DNA of 52,255 nt. Origin: an uncultured Lachnospiraceae bacterium (GTDB taxonomy: Bacteria > Bacillota > Clostridia > Lachnospirales > Lachnospiraceae). Location of the stretch: assembly GCA_947630695.1 (NCBI GenBank), contig CANRIM010000015.1:1-52255 (forward strand). The letters run 5' to 3'. Below the pieces are notes generated by a model, which did no database searches, was not told where the DNA came from, and saw nothing but the letters and a program-made list of their open reading frames with translations. Shown one piece after another: positions 28,395 through 37,155 of the stretch. Position numbers and translations under genes: made by a program. Every line of letters begins with the position of its first letter. Positions within the stretch are counted from its first letter, which is position 1.

Positions 28395-28826
28395 TTAGAT
28401 ACTCAGTCCCTGGGAGGCCAGATGCTGTTCGATCATTTCAATGTCAGAATTTTCCTCATACTCCCTGTAGGCTTCCTTGCCCCAGATTTCAATTTTACTG
28501 AGCATACCGAGAATCAGCGCGTCTTTGACAATGTGCGCATGTTCCTTCTGGGCGGGCGTTAAAAGCACCCTGCCCTGCTTGTCCAGCTCGCAGTATGTGG
28601 CATTGGAAACCAGATGTCTGAGCAGCGACCGGCTGTCTCTGTCTGTCAAAGGCAAAGAGGACAGCTTTTCCGCCATATCTTCAAAAGACTTCTGAGGCAA
28701 AATGTAAAGACAGCCGTCCAGTCCCTGTGTAATCACAAAGGAGCTGCCCAGTTCTTCCCGGTACTTTGCGGGAACGATCAGTCGATTCTTCGCGTCGATG
28801 GAATGCTCGTATCTGCCGATAAACAT
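28395..28826 (-). CDS. mraZ: Transcriptional regulator MraZ
   Basis: 143 residues from the ATG at 28826 (GGTGAGG upstream); the longer frame to 28892 would run through the leader. Two AbrB-like domains are visible: [20 protein letters not shown] with the DAKNR motif, and [19 protein letters not shown]. MraZ is a ring-shaped repressor of its own dcw operon that binds tandem GTG-type repeats; four such repeats lie at 28890-28923, just after the promoter. Confidence 0.96.
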   Translation of the reverse strand: MFIGRYEHSIDAKNRLIVPAKYREELGSSFVITQGLDGCLYILPQKSFEDMAEKLSSLPLTDRDSRSLLRHLVSNATYCELDKQGRVLLTPAQKEHAHIVKDALILGMLSKIEIWGKEAYREYEENSDIEMIEQHLASQGLSI

Positions 28827-28889
28827 CTGCCTCACCTGCCTTTCTGTCTGTAAATGGGAATGAAATGGGATTTTTTGCTTCATTTCCCC

Positions 28890-28923
28890 CACTTCGTTTC
28901 ACTTCGTGGCACTTTTCACCACT
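28890..28923 (-). promoter_or_regulatory. MraZ operator: four AGTG repeats with 10-base period
   Basis: On the minus strand AGTG occurs at 28923, 28913, 28903 and 28893 (first base), exactly one helical turn apart; two of the four are AGTGG. They start about nine bases after the -10, so bound MraZ would block transcription start. MraZ is known to bind tandem TGG-containing repeats of this spacing; occupancy here is inferred. Confidence 0.82.
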
Positions 28924-28931
28924 ACGCACCC

Positions 28932-28960
28932 ATTTTAAACGATTCATTTGACAAATTCAA
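28932..28960 (-). promoter_or_regulatory. Promoter of the dcw cluster (PmraZ)
   Basis: On the minus strand: -35 TTGAAT (28955-28960), 17 bases, -10 TAAAAT (28932-28937). It lies directly upstream of the MraZ repeats and about 110 bases before the mraZ start. Confidence 0.75.
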
Positions 28961-29000
28961 GTCTTGTAAAGTTTTTTTTCGAAATTTATAAGCAAAAAAA

Positions 29001-29035
29001 GAAACGCCCGATTTCGTCAAAAATCAAGGCATTTC
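29001..29035 (-). terminator. Terminator downstream of the small membrane protein gene
   Basis: On the minus strand an imperfect hairpin with outer arms GAAATGCC and GGGCGTTTC is followed by seven T residues. It ends the operon that begins with the ASKHA-protein gene and separates it from the mraZ promoter. Confidence 0.7.
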
Positions 29036-29147
29036 TCAATATTTTGTGCTGTTTTTTTTCATTTGTCCCACATTATGTGGTAAGTTTTCGTCGTTTTTTG
29101 TCTTTGTATAATTTGCTGAAATTATTTGTATATATTGTACATGTCGC

Positions 29148-29642
29148 TTAAGAGAAGAAAAATCCCGGAATGATATAGGACACCAGGGTCATGATCACGG
29201 TTGCGATAATGATCCCCAGCAGAATCGCCGGCACCGATTTTTTCAGTTTCATTTCCAGAAACGACGCCACCAAAGCGCCGGTCCATGCGCCGGTTCCGGG
29301 CAGCGGGATGCCCACAAATCCCACCAGCGCAAGAAATTCTCCCGATTCCGCTTTTTTGCTTTTCTTTTCCGCCCGCCGTTCCAGCCGTTCGATCAGCGGA
29401 CGAATCGGCCTGATTTTTTTGAGCCACTCAAAAATCTGTTTAATAAACAGCAGAATAAACGGAATGGGTATGATGTTGCCCAAAACGCAGATCGGGATTG
29501 CCTGCCACATGGGCACCTTTAACAGCGCAGCCGCAATCAGGCCGCCTCTTAATTCCAGAATGGGAAACAAAGAAATAATAAATATAAGCAGGCGCGGATC
29601 GATCGCGATATTTTCCGCCGCCCATCTGACAATACTGTCCAT
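29148..29642 (-). CDS. Small multidrug-export-type membrane protein (COG2426 family)
   Basis: 164 residues with about four membrane segments: LLIFIISLFPILELRGGLIA, IPICVLGNIIPIPFILLFI, FLALVGFVGIPLPGTGAWTG and AILLGIIIATVIMTLVSYII. The motifs PILELRGG and GIPLPGTGAWTGA mark the family named 'putative small multi-drug export protein'. The family name rests on little evidence, and the true role is unknown. AAGGAGG precedes the ATG, and it follows the aminotransferase gene by 11 bases. Confidence 0.85.
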   Translation of the reverse strand: MDSIVRWAAENIAIDPRLLIFIISLFPILELRGGLIAAALLKVPMWQAIPICVLGNIIPIPFILLFIKQIFEWLKKIRPIRPLIERLERRAEKKSKKAESGEFLALVGFVGIPLPGTGAWTGALVASFLEMKLKKSVPAILLGIIIATVIMTLVSYIIPGFFFS

Positions 29643-29653
29643 GCCGTTCCTCC

Positions 29654-30838
29654 TTAAAAATAGATTGCCGCCAGTTTTTCAAATGCGGAAATGGAGCCGC
29701 ATATGGTTTCATAGGATACGCAATATGCCAGCCGCACATAGCCGGGACAGCCGAAAGAAGACCCCGGCACGATCAGGATATGCTGCTTTTTTGCTTCCGC
29801 GCAGAACGCCGTTTCATCCGCCACCGGAGACTTGATGAACAGATAAAACGCGCCCTCCGGTTTGATGCAGGAAAATCCCAGTTTTTTCAGCGCCTGATAG
29901 ATGGTTTCCCGGTTCCTGTCATAATACGCGATATCGGTGCTGGCGTCCAGACACCGGGCCACTGCCAGCTGCTGGATCGACGGCGCATTGACAAAACCTA
30001 AGATCCTGCCCGCCACCGCCGCGGCACTGATGATGTTTTCGGCGTCGGCCGCCTCGTCGGGAATCACCAGATAGCCGATCCGTTCGCCGGGCAGCGACAG
30101 GGACTTGCTGTAGGAATATCCCACGATCGTATTGGGATAAAACTTTGTGACATAAGGGACCTCCACTCCGCCGTAAACCAGCTCCCGGTAGGGTTCGTCC
30201 GAAATCAGATAAATATCCGTCCTCAGCTCCCGCTGTTTTGCTTCCAGTACTGCCGCCATGGCAGACAGGGTTTCCGCGGAATAAACCACGCCGGTGGGAT
30301 TGTTGGGCGTATTGATAATCACCGCTTTGGTCTTCGCTGTGATTTTTTCTTCCAGTTCCTTTATATTCGGCTGAAAGCTGGTACAGTCCGGAGAAACCTC
30401 CACCAGAATCCCGTCGTAATTCTGCACATAATTCCGGTACTCTCCGAAATACGGTGCAAAGGTAATCACCTCGTCTCCGGGATTAAGCAGCGTCTTGAGT
30501 ATGATATTCAGCCCCGCAGCGGCCCCCGCCGTCATAATGATATTCTGCATGGAAAAAGCCGTCTGAAACCGCCTGTTCAGGCTTTCGGCAATGGCTGCGC
30601 GCACTTCTTCGAAGCCCGCATTGTTCATATATCCGTGCAGATACACCGGATCTTCCTGTTCCAGCAGCCGCATCATGGTCTGCCGGTAAATTTCAGGCGC
30701 AGGCACATTGGGATTGCCGAGACTGAAATCATAGACATTTTCAGCGCCGTACTGTGCTGCCATTTTCTTTCCTTCCTCAAACATCGCCCGGATGGCAGAT
30801 GAGTTTTTCACAAATGAAACCATTTTTTCAGCGATCAT
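29654..30838 (-). CDS. Pyridoxal-phosphate aminotransferase, class I/II
   Basis: 394 residues from the ATG at 30838, where AGGAGG lies in the end of rarA. Fold-type I features: YDFSLGNPNVPAPE, TAGAAAGLNIILKTLL, NTPNNPTGVVYS with the conserved Asn, YLISDEPYRELVYGG, and the PLP lysine in GYSYSKSLSLPGERIGYL. The C-terminus has GSSFGCPGYVRLAYC, where Arg binds the substrate carboxylate. It is closest in pattern to aspartate/aromatic aminotransferases of the MalY/PatA-AspC group; the exact substrate cannot be named. Confidence 0.9.
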   Translation of the reverse strand: MIAEKMVSFVKNSSAIRAMFEEGKKMAAQYGAENVYDFSLGNPNVPAPEIYRQTMMRLLEQEDPVYLHGYMNNAGFEEVRAAIAESLNRRFQTAFSMQNIIMTAGAAAGLNIILKTLLNPGDEVITFAPYFGEYRNYVQNYDGILVEVSPDCTSFQPNIKELEEKITAKTKAVIINTPNNPTGVVYSAETLSAMAAVLEAKQRELRTDIYLISDEPYRELVYGGVEVPYVTKFYPNTIVGYSYSKSLSLPGERIGYLVIPDEAADAENIISAAAVAGRILGFVNAPSIQQLAVARCLDASTDIAYYDRNRETIYQALKKLGFSCIKPEGAFYLFIKSPVADETAFCAEAKKQHILIVPGSSFGCPGYVRLAYCVSYETICGSISAFEKLAAIYF

Positions 30839-30842
30839 AGGT

Positions 30843-32165
30843 TTATGCCTCCTGTTTGATTTTTTGCATCCATTGGGAAATCCTTTGTTCATAGCCGTTT
30901 TCCGAAGGCGTATAAAACTGCCGTTCTTTAACGTCGTCCGGAAGATACTGCTGTTTTACGTAATGATTTTTAAAGTCATGGGCGTACTGGTACGCAGGCC
31001 GCTCTGTCTCGCCTTCGCCAAAGCAGTGATTGTTCTGCAAATGCACCGGCACCGGCAGGCTGCCGCTTTTTTCAACTTCCGCCTGGGCCGCAGCAATGGC
31101 CAGATAAGAGGCGTTGCTCTTCGGCGCCGTGGCAATATAGACTGCCGCCTGGGCCAGAATGATCCGTGCTTCAGGCCAGCCTACGCGCTCCGCCGCCTGG
31201 GCCGCGGACACCGCCACACACAGCGCCTGGGGATCTGCATTGCCCACATCCTCGGAAGCGCAGATCATCATCCGCCGGGCAATAAAGGCAGGATCCTCTC
31301 CCGCTTCGATCATCCGCGCCAGATAATACACCGCCGCATCCGGGTCGGACCCCCGCATACTTTTGATAAACGCCGATATCACGTCATAATGATTGCTGCC
31401 TTTCTTGTCATAACGCAGCGCCCGTTTCTGTATACATTCCTCCGCTACCGCCAGGGTAATGTGGATCTTTCCGTCGTCGGAAACCGGCGTGGTCAGCACG
31501 CCCAGTTCCAGGGCATTGAGGGCGCTGCGGGCATCTCCGCCGGCCCTGGCAGCCAGAAAAGCAAGGGCCTCTTCCTCCAGTACCGCATTGTACACCCCCA
31601 GTCCGTTTTCCCGGTCGGCGATGCACCTGCACAGCAGCGTTCTGATATTTTCTTCGGAAAGGGGTTTCAGTTCGAACACCAGAGAGCGGGAAAGCAGCGC
31701 GCTGTTTACCTCAAAATACGGATTCTCCGTGGTGGCGCCGATCAAAATCACCGTGCCGTCTTCCACGAAAGGCAGCAGATAATCCTGCTGGGCCTTATTG
31801 AAGCGATGGATCTCATCGATAAACAAAATGGTTTTCTTTCCGTACATACCCAGATTGGACTGGGCGGTCTCCACCGCCTCCTGCATATCCTTTTTCCCGG
31901 CAGTAGTTGCATTCAGCCGTACAAACGCAGCGCTGGTGGTTCCCGCAATGACCTGAGCCACCGTAGTTTTCCCGGTTCCCGGCGGGCCGTAAAGCACCAG
32001 GGAATGGAGCTGATCCGCCGCAATGGCCCGGTAAAGCATCTTGCCTTTCCCGAGAATATGCTCCTGCCCCACAATGTCCTCCAGCGTTTTCGGACGCATC
32101 CGAACCGCCAGCGGCGATTCCCGTTTTAAAGTGTTCTCCCGCATAAAGCTGAATATATCGCTCAT
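30843..32165 (-). CDS. rarA: Replication-associated recombination protein RarA (MgsA)
   Basis: 440 residues. This clamp-loader-like AAA+ protein acts at stalled forks. Visible: PLAVRMRPKTLEDIVGQEHI, Walker A LYGPPGTGKTTVAQVIA, Walker B TILFIDEIHRFNKAQQD, sensor GATTENPYFEVNSALLSRS, and the C-terminal MgsA domain with GSDPDAAVYYLARMIEAGED and DVGNADPQAL. The start overlaps the stop of the ASKHA gene (TGATG), so translation is coupled. Confidence 0.95.
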   Translation of the reverse strand: MSDIFSFMRENTLKRESPLAVRMRPKTLEDIVGQEHILGKGKMLYRAIAADQLHSLVLYGPPGTGKTTVAQVIAGTTSAAFVRLNATTAGKKDMQEAVETAQSNLGMYGKKTILFIDEIHRFNKAQQDYLLPFVEDGTVILIGATTENPYFEVNSALLSRSLVFELKPLSEENIRTLLCRCIADRENGLGVYNAVLEEEALAFLAARAGGDARSALNALELGVLTTPVSDDGKIHITLAVAEECIQKRALRYDKKGSNHYDVISAFIKSMRGSDPDAAVYYLARMIEAGEDPAFIARRMMICASEDVGNADPQALCVAVSAAQAAERVGWPEARIILAQAAVYIATAPKSNASYLAIAAAQAEVEKSGSLPVPVHLQNNHCFGEGETERPAYQYAHDFKNHYVKQQYLPDDVKERQFYTPSENGYEQRISQWMQKIKQEA

Positions 32166-33706
32166 CAGAAAACATCCTCTCCGAACATCATATATTCCAT
32201 GTAGCCTTCTCCAAAATCCGGATCACTGGAAAGATCGATTTCCTCTGCCGCCGCCTTTGCCCGGGCCGCCAGGGACGGTCCGTCAGAAGCCACCGCAAAA
32301 TACAGGGCCCCCGACAATGCGGTATTGCCCGCCGTCGTCATTTTATCTTTCAGATCCGCGTCAAACATGCCGATTCCCACGGCGCTGTCCAAATCGATAT
32401 ACTGTCCGAAACCGCCGGCCAGATATACGGTTCCGATGTCTGCATGGCTTAATCCTGCCCGTTTGATCAGGGTTTCCATGCCGGCGCGCACGGCGGATTT
32501 TGCCAGCTGCATCTGCCGGATATCCTGCTGGGTCAGCCGGATTTCGCCTCCATCCGCCGCCACAGCCAAAAGCAGGCCATCGTCAAACGCATCTTCGTCC
32601 AACAGGCCCGTTTCGTCAATCAGTTCGTGCCGGACACATTCTGCCACCGCGTCCACCAGGCCGGAGCCGCAGATACCTTCCGGCGTACCGCCGCCGATGG
32701 TCTCACAGCAAAAAACATTGCCGTCATAGCGCACCTTGGAAATTGCGCCGTCGATCCCCGCCATGCCGCAGGAAATATTGCCGCCTTCAAAGGCAGGTCC
32801 CGCAGCAGTGGAAGTCACATACAGCTTCCCGCCGGCGCAAAGGGCCATTTCCCCGTTGGTGCCCAGATCGATCAGCAGGGACGGTTTTTCCTGCCGCAGC
32901 ATACCGCAGGAAAGCACCCCTGCCAGAATATCCGCCCCCACATAGGTCGTAAAGCCCGGCATTACAGTCACCGGCATTGTATATTCCTGATTATGAAACA
33001 GCTGTTCCCAGCTGCATTCGCAGGTTTCTACACTGACCGGGGTAAAGGGAAAGACCCCCAATCCTTTGGTGTCGTACCCCAGAAGCAGATGCTCCATGGT
33101 CGTGTTTCCGGTGATGCACAGCCGCGCGCCGAAAAGGGTGAACCGGCGTCCGATCACCCGGATTCCCTCCAGAATATCCCCTTTGACGCACTGCATCAGT
33201 TCCTCTGCCCTGCCCTCGCCTGCCGCTGCAATTCTCGAAATCACATCCGCCCCGAAAGCGCGCTGGTGATTGCTCATGGTGTGGATCGCCCGCACCTGTC
33301 TGTCTTTTCCGCTGTACAGGGCAAAAGCAATGGTGGTTGTACCGATATCCACCGCCAGAATATCCGCTTCACCGCCGGGCGCAATGCGGTCCAGTCCGTA
33401 AAGTTTCGCGGAAATCTGGGTCAGATCTCTTTCTTCCGTTTCGATCCGTATCGTAATATCTTCCTGCAAAACGGCGCAGCAGGACAGCCGGAATCCCTTC
33501 GCCAGCGCTTCCGGGGAAAACATCCGCGCGTCCTCCGCGCTGACCGGTAGCCTTCCATTTATAACCTGCACGGCGCATTTTCCGCAGACGCCTTTGCCGC
33601 CGCAGGGGGAAGCAGGCATAACGCCGCCCCGATGCAGCGCCGCAAGCAGCGTTTCTCCCGGCTGACATTCGATCGCTTTGTTTTCCGGCAATACTTTGCA
33701 AATCAT
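32165..33706 (-). CDS. Ferredoxin-fused ASKHA-domain protein (DUF4445, corrinoid-activator-like)
   Basis: 513 residues from the ATG at 33706. The N-terminus is a plant-type 2Fe-2S domain with C35, C41, C44 and C76/C77 (SPCGGKGVCGKC ... LSCC). The rest is an ASKHA (actin-like ATPase) fold with DILAVDIGTTTIAFAL, LLIDLGTNGEMALC and TVYLAGGFGQYIDL. Proteins of this type (RamA and relatives) reduce the cobalt of corrinoid methyltransferases using ATP. No corrinoid protein or methyltransferase is nearby, so the partner is unknown. It heads the operon with rarA, the aminotransferase and the membrane protein. Confidence 0.88.
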   Translation of the reverse strand: MICKVLPENKAIECQPGETLLAALHRGGVMPASPCGGKGVCGKCAVQVINGRLPVSAEDARMFSPEALAKGFRLSCCAVLQEDITIRIETEERDLTQISAKLYGLDRIAPGGEADILAVDIGTTTIAFALYSGKDRQVRAIHTMSNHQRAFGADVISRIAAAGEGRAEELMQCVKGDILEGIRVIGRRFTLFGARLCITGNTTMEHLLLGYDTKGLGVFPFTPVSVETCECSWEQLFHNQEYTMPVTVMPGFTTYVGADILAGVLSCGMLRQEKPSLLIDLGTNGEMALCAGGKLYVTSTAAGPAFEGGNISCGMAGIDGAISKVRYDGNVFCCETIGGGTPEGICGSGLVDAVAECVRHELIDETGLLDEDAFDDGLLLAVAADGGEIRLTQQDIRQMQLAKSAVRAGMETLIKRAGLSHADIGTVYLAGGFGQYIDLDSAVGIGMFDADLKDKMTTAGNTALSGALYFAVASDGPSLAARAKAAAEEIDLSSDPDFGEGYMEYMMFGEDVF

Positions 33707-33777
33707 ATCGGCAAACCTCTGTTTACAAAAATTTCTGAAATATTTTAACACATTTTCCCAAACCCTTCAATTACTTG

Positions 33778-33807
33778 TTGCCTGGGCTTTTATTTTAATG
33801 CTATTAT
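33778..33807 (+). promoter_or_regulatory. Possible promoter of the ECF transporter operon
   Basis: -35 TTGCCT (33778-33783), 18-base spacer, -10 TATTAT (33802-33807), 27 bases before the ecfT ATG. I see no riboswitch-like fold in the short (128-base) gap, which also carries the divergent ASKHA promoter. Confidence 0.5.
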
Positions 33808-33834
33808 AAAGAACTGGAAGGAGACCGGTTATTC

Positions 33835-34725
33835 ATGCAAAACATTACTTCCGGGTTCGGAGCTTTTCACCCGCTGGCACTTATGCTGTGGTTTGTATCT
33901 ATTTTCATCGTTTCCATGTTTTCGATGAATCCCGTCATTACGCTGTTGTCTTTCGCAGGCGCAGTCTGTCTGTCCCTCGCCCGCTTCGGCCTGCGGGATT
34001 TCTTCCGTCACGCCGGATTTTACCTGATCATGTTTCTGCTGATTGCCCTGAGCAATCCGCTGTTTTCCCATAACGGAGAAACGCCGTTGTTTTACCTCAA
34101 TCATCAGCCGGTCACGCTGGAGGCCTTCTTCTATGGCCTGGAAACCGCCTTTATGATTGTAGCGGTGCTGTACTGGTTCAAATGTTTCAACGTCCTTATG
34201 ACCTCCGAAAAGTTCATTTATCTGTTCGGCCGGGTCATTCCGCGGCTTTCTCTGATTCTTTCCATGGCGCTGCGGCTGCTGCCGGCGTTTTTACGGCGCT
34301 ACCGTCAGATTGCCCGGGCCCAGAAGGCCATCGGCCTGTTTTCCGGCAAGGGCTGGACGGATCAGATCAAAGCTTCCGCCATGGTATTCGGCGCGCTGGT
34401 TTCCCGTGCGCTGGAAAATGCCATTGACACCGGCGCTTCCATGCTGGCCAGAGGTTACGGCCTGCCCGGCCGCAGCCATTTTTCGATCTATCGTTTTACA
34501 AGACGGGATCTGTTTCTGATCTGCGCGGATCTGGCCTGCAGCGTCGTTGTTTTCACCGGCATGGCGACGGGCAGCATCCGGTTTTTCTTTTATCCTTCCG
34601 TCCGCTGCAGTTGGAACGCCGCCTCTTACATTGTATTTGCCGCTTTTGCGCTTCTTTCATTTTTACCCTTTATCATTGAATGCAAGGAGAAGCTGACATG
34701 GAATTATTACATATCGAAAATCTGA
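33835..34725 (+). CDS. ecfT: ECF transporter transmembrane component EcfT
   Basis: 296 residues. Hydrophobic N-terminal half with LMLWFVSIFIVSMFS and FYLIMFLLIALSNPLF, then the coupling-helix region with AQKAIGLFSGKGW and the Ala-Arg-Gly signature in SMLARGYGLPGRSHFS. EcfT links the vitamin-binding S component to the ATPases. AAGGAG lies 11 bases before the ATG. The end overlaps the ATPase gene by 28 bases. Confidence 0.9.
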   Translation: MQNITSGFGAFHPLALMLWFVSIFIVSMFSMNPVITLLSFAGAVCLSLARFGLRDFFRHAGFYLIMFLLIALSNPLFSHNGETPLFYLNHQPVTLEAFFYGLETAFMIVAVLYWFKCFNVLMTSEKFIYLFGRVIPRLSLILSMALRLLPAFLRRYRQIARAQKAIGLFSGKGWTDQIKASAMVFGALVSRALENAIDTGASMLARGYGLPGRSHFSIYRFTRRDLFLICADLACSVVVFTGMATGSIRFFFYPSVRCSWNAASYIVFAAFALLSFLPFIIECKEKLTWNYYISKI

Positions 34726-36368
34726 GCTTTCGTTACCCTAAGCAGGCACAGGATGTGCTGCGGGATCTTTGTTTCGATATTCCCCAGGGGGCGTTTGTCA
34801 CGCTCTGCGGGCCTTCGGGCTGCGGCAAGACCACCCTGCTGAAAAATCTCAAACCGGCGCTGACGCCCCACGGGCAGAAAACCGGAACCATCCTCTACCG
34901 GGGCACACCGATGGAACATCTTTCCGACAAAGACAAAGCCGTCAAAATCGGCTATGTCCTGCAAAATCCCGACCATCAGATCGTCACCGATCAGGTCTGG
35001 CATGAACTGGCCTTCGGTCTGGAAAATGCAGGTTTTGATACCGACACCATCCGGCTGCGCGTGGGAGAAATGTCCAGCTATTTCGGCATTACCGAATGGT
35101 TCCATGAAAGCACGGACCGGCTTTCCGGCGGGCAGAAACAGCTGCTCAACCTGGCTGCGGTCATGGCCATGTCGCCGGAACTGCTGCTGCTGGACGAGCC
35201 CACTTCCCAGCTGGATCCCATTGCGGCCTCCGAATTTTTAAATACCCTGAAAAAACTGAACCGGGAACTGGGCATCACGGTAATTCTGGCGGAACACCGG
35301 CTGGAAGAAGCCTTCTGTCTGTCCGATCTGGCCATGGTCATGGACGAAGGAAGAATCATTGCGTTTGACGACCCCCGTCATGTATGCCAGACACTGACGG
35401 ATACCAGATATGCCGCCGGTTTTCCCACGGCCTCCCGCATCTGGCAGGCCGCCGGAGGATCCGGCAGCTGTCCCCTGACGGTCAACGAAGGACGGCGTAT
35501 GCTGGCCGATGCCGCACGTCCCGCCATCTTTCCGCTGCCGCCCCGCAGTCTTTCCGAAGAAACCGTACTCGAACTGAAAGACGCGTGGTTTCGTTATGAA
35601 CGGGAGGGCAAAGATATTCTGAAAAACACCTGTCTGCGGGTGCAGAAAGGAGAGCTGTTCTGCCTGCTGGGTGCAAACGCCGCCGGAAAAAGCACGGTAC
35701 TGCGCATTCTCGCCGGAACAGAGCGCCTCACCCGCGGAAAACTGCTGATTCATGGAAAAGTACAGAAGCCAAAAGATCCCGACGCCGGCAGGCATATCGC
35801 GCTTCTGCCGCAAAATCCGCTGGATCTGTTTTTAAAGGACAGTATTCTGGAAGACCTGCAGGATATGTGTGCAATGGCAGGCTATGCCAAAGAAGAACAG
35901 GAATCCGCCATTACGCAGATCGCCAACGATCTGAGCATCACGCATCTGCTTGCGCAGCACCCCTTCGACCTGTCCGGCGGAGAACAGCAGAAATGCGCGT
36001 TGGCCAAGCTACTGCTGCGCCGTCCTGACATTTTGCTGCTGGACGAGCCCACCAAAGGACTGGACGCCTTTGCCAAAAATGAACTGCTGGCCTTTCTCTC
36101 CTCCTATATACGCAGTGCTGCCGGTGCTTCCACAAAAAGAGGCATGACCATTCTCTGCGTCACCCACGACGTGGAATTTGCCGCGCTGGCTGCAGACCGC
36201 TGCGCACTGATGTTTGACGGGGAAATTATGGCCGCTGCGCCGCCGGAGCGCTTTTTTGCAGAAAATCATTTTTATACCACTGCAGCAAGCCGTATCTCCA
36301 GAGGCATTTTCCAAAACACCGTAACCGTTGCGCAGGTATGCGCACTGATGAAAGGCAATCACAAATGA
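34698..36368 (+). CDS. ECF transporter fused double ATPase (EcfA-EcfA')
   Basis: 556 residues with two ABC ATPase domains in one chain. Domain 1: Walker A CGPSGCGKTTLLKN, Q-loop LQNPDHQIV, signature RLSGGQKQLLNLA, Walker B LLLLDEPTSQLDP. Domain 2 (from about 300): Walker A LGANAAGKSTVLRIL, Q-loop LLPQNPLDLF, signature DLSGGEQQKCALA, Walker B ILLLDEPTKGLD. Both sites look intact. Most ECF systems use two separate genes; fused forms exist. I chose the ATG at 34698 because AAGGAG is ten bases upstream. Confidence 0.92.
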   Translation: MELLHIENLSFRYPKQAQDVLRDLCFDIPQGAFVTLCGPSGCGKTTLLKNLKPALTPHGQKTGTILYRGTPMEHLSDKDKAVKIGYVLQNPDHQIVTDQVWHELAFGLENAGFDTDTIRLRVGEMSSYFGITEWFHESTDRLSGGQKQLLNLAAVMAMSPELLLLDEPTSQLDPIAASEFLNTLKKLNRELGITVILAEHRLEEAFCLSDLAMVMDEGRIIAFDDPRHVCQTLTDTRYAAGFPTASRIWQAAGGSGSCPLTVNEGRRMLADAARPAIFPLPPRSLSEETVLELKDAWFRYEREGKDILKNTCLRVQKGELFCLLGANAAGKSTVLRILAGTERLTRGKLLIHGKVQKPKDPDAGRHIALLPQNPLDLFLKDSILEDLQDMCAMAGYAKEEQESAITQIANDLSITHLLAQHPFDLSGGEQQKCALAKLLLRRPDILLLDEPTKGLDAFAKNELLAFLSSYIRSAAGASTKRGMTILCVTHDVEFAALAADRCALMFDGEIMAAAPPERFFAENHFYTTAASRISRGIFQNTVTVAQVCALMKGNHK

Positions 36369-37039
36369 AACGCATCTTCGGTCTTTTGATTATCATTGTT
36401 TTCATTCCGGCGCTGATTGTGTTGGGCGGGTTCATGTTCCGGGAACAAAGCTACACCTGGCTGGCCGTCTGTATTGCCCTGCTTTCGCTGGTTCCCGTTT
36501 TCTTAAATTTTGAAAAAAAGGATCTGCGTACCGAACGGCTGATTCTGATTGCCGTGATGACGGCGCTGTCTGCTGCCAGCCGCATGGTCTTTGCTTATAT
36601 CCCGCACTTTAAGCCCATTACCGCGCTTATTATCATTACCGGTATCTACCTGGGGGCTGAATCCGGTTTTGTCACAGGAGCGCTGTCCGCGCTGATTTCC
36701 AATTTTCTGTTCGGGCAGGGCGCATGGACTCCCATGCAGATGTTTTCCTGGGGCATCATCGGCTGTTTTGCCGGCCTGCTTCATAAGCCGCTGCAAAAAA
36801 GCCTGCCGCTCACTGTCCTTTACGGCGCTGTCAGCGGCGTCCTTTATTCCCTGTTGATGGATCTCTACAGTACCCTCTGGTTCGGCGGCGAATTTTCCAT
36901 CGCTCGCTATGGCGCCATGACGCTTACCTCCATGAGCACCACCATCCTGTATGTGATTTCCAATGTTCTTTTCCTGCTCCTGCTGACCCGTCCCATCGGA
37001 AAGAAGCTGGAACGGATCCATACCAAATACGGTTTCTGA
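36365..37039 (+). CDS. ECF transporter substrate-binding (S) component
   Basis: 224 residues. The first 50 residues form two extra hydrophobic helices (RIFGLLIIIVFIPALIVLGG and WLAVCIALLSLVPVFL). A six-helix S-component core follows, with LILIAVMTALSAASRMVF, PITALIIITGIYLGAESGFV, TGALSALISNFLFGQGAWTP and MFSWGIIGCFAGLL. Its start overlaps the ATPase stop (ATGA), so all three ECF genes are coupled into a dedicated transporter. The substrate is not clear. The divergent neighbour resembles corrinoid activators, which makes cobalamin one guess, but no direct evidence supports it. Confidence 0.82.
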   Translation: MKRIFGLLIIIVFIPALIVLGGFMFREQSYTWLAVCIALLSLVPVFLNFEKKDLRTERLILIAVMTALSAASRMVFAYIPHFKPITALIIITGIYLGAESGFVTGALSALISNFLFGQGAWTPMQMFSWGIIGCFAGLLHKPLQKSLPLTVLYGAVSGVLYSLLMDLYSTLWFGGEFSIARYGAMTLTSMSTTILYVISNVLFLLLLTRPIGKKLERIHTKYGF

Positions 37040-37091
37040 AAAATATACTTAAAAACTGCTAAAATTTTCCATTTTCCTCTGCTGTTTCCGG

Positions 37092-37122
37092 TCATAAAAA
37101 CGCATTTTTCCGTCCATACTAT
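37092..37122 (+). promoter_or_regulatory. Sporulation-type promoter (sigma-G/F or sigma-E like)
   Basis: CATACTAT (37115-37122) matches the -10 of forespore (CATWMTA) and mother-cell sigma-E (CATACNNT) promoters. TCATA (37092-37096) lies 18 bases upstream, one mismatch from the sigma-G -35. The following AGGAGG and two coat-type genes fit sporulation control. Confidence 0.6.
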
Positions 37123-37155
37123 CCTTGTAAATCAAATATAGGAGGCGCCGGAAAA

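Noticed and set aside
30792-32129. Plus-strand open frame of 445 codons opposite rarA
   Set aside because: It is fully antisense to RarA with intact AAA+ motifs; composition is Arg/His/Gln-rich, as shadow frames are.
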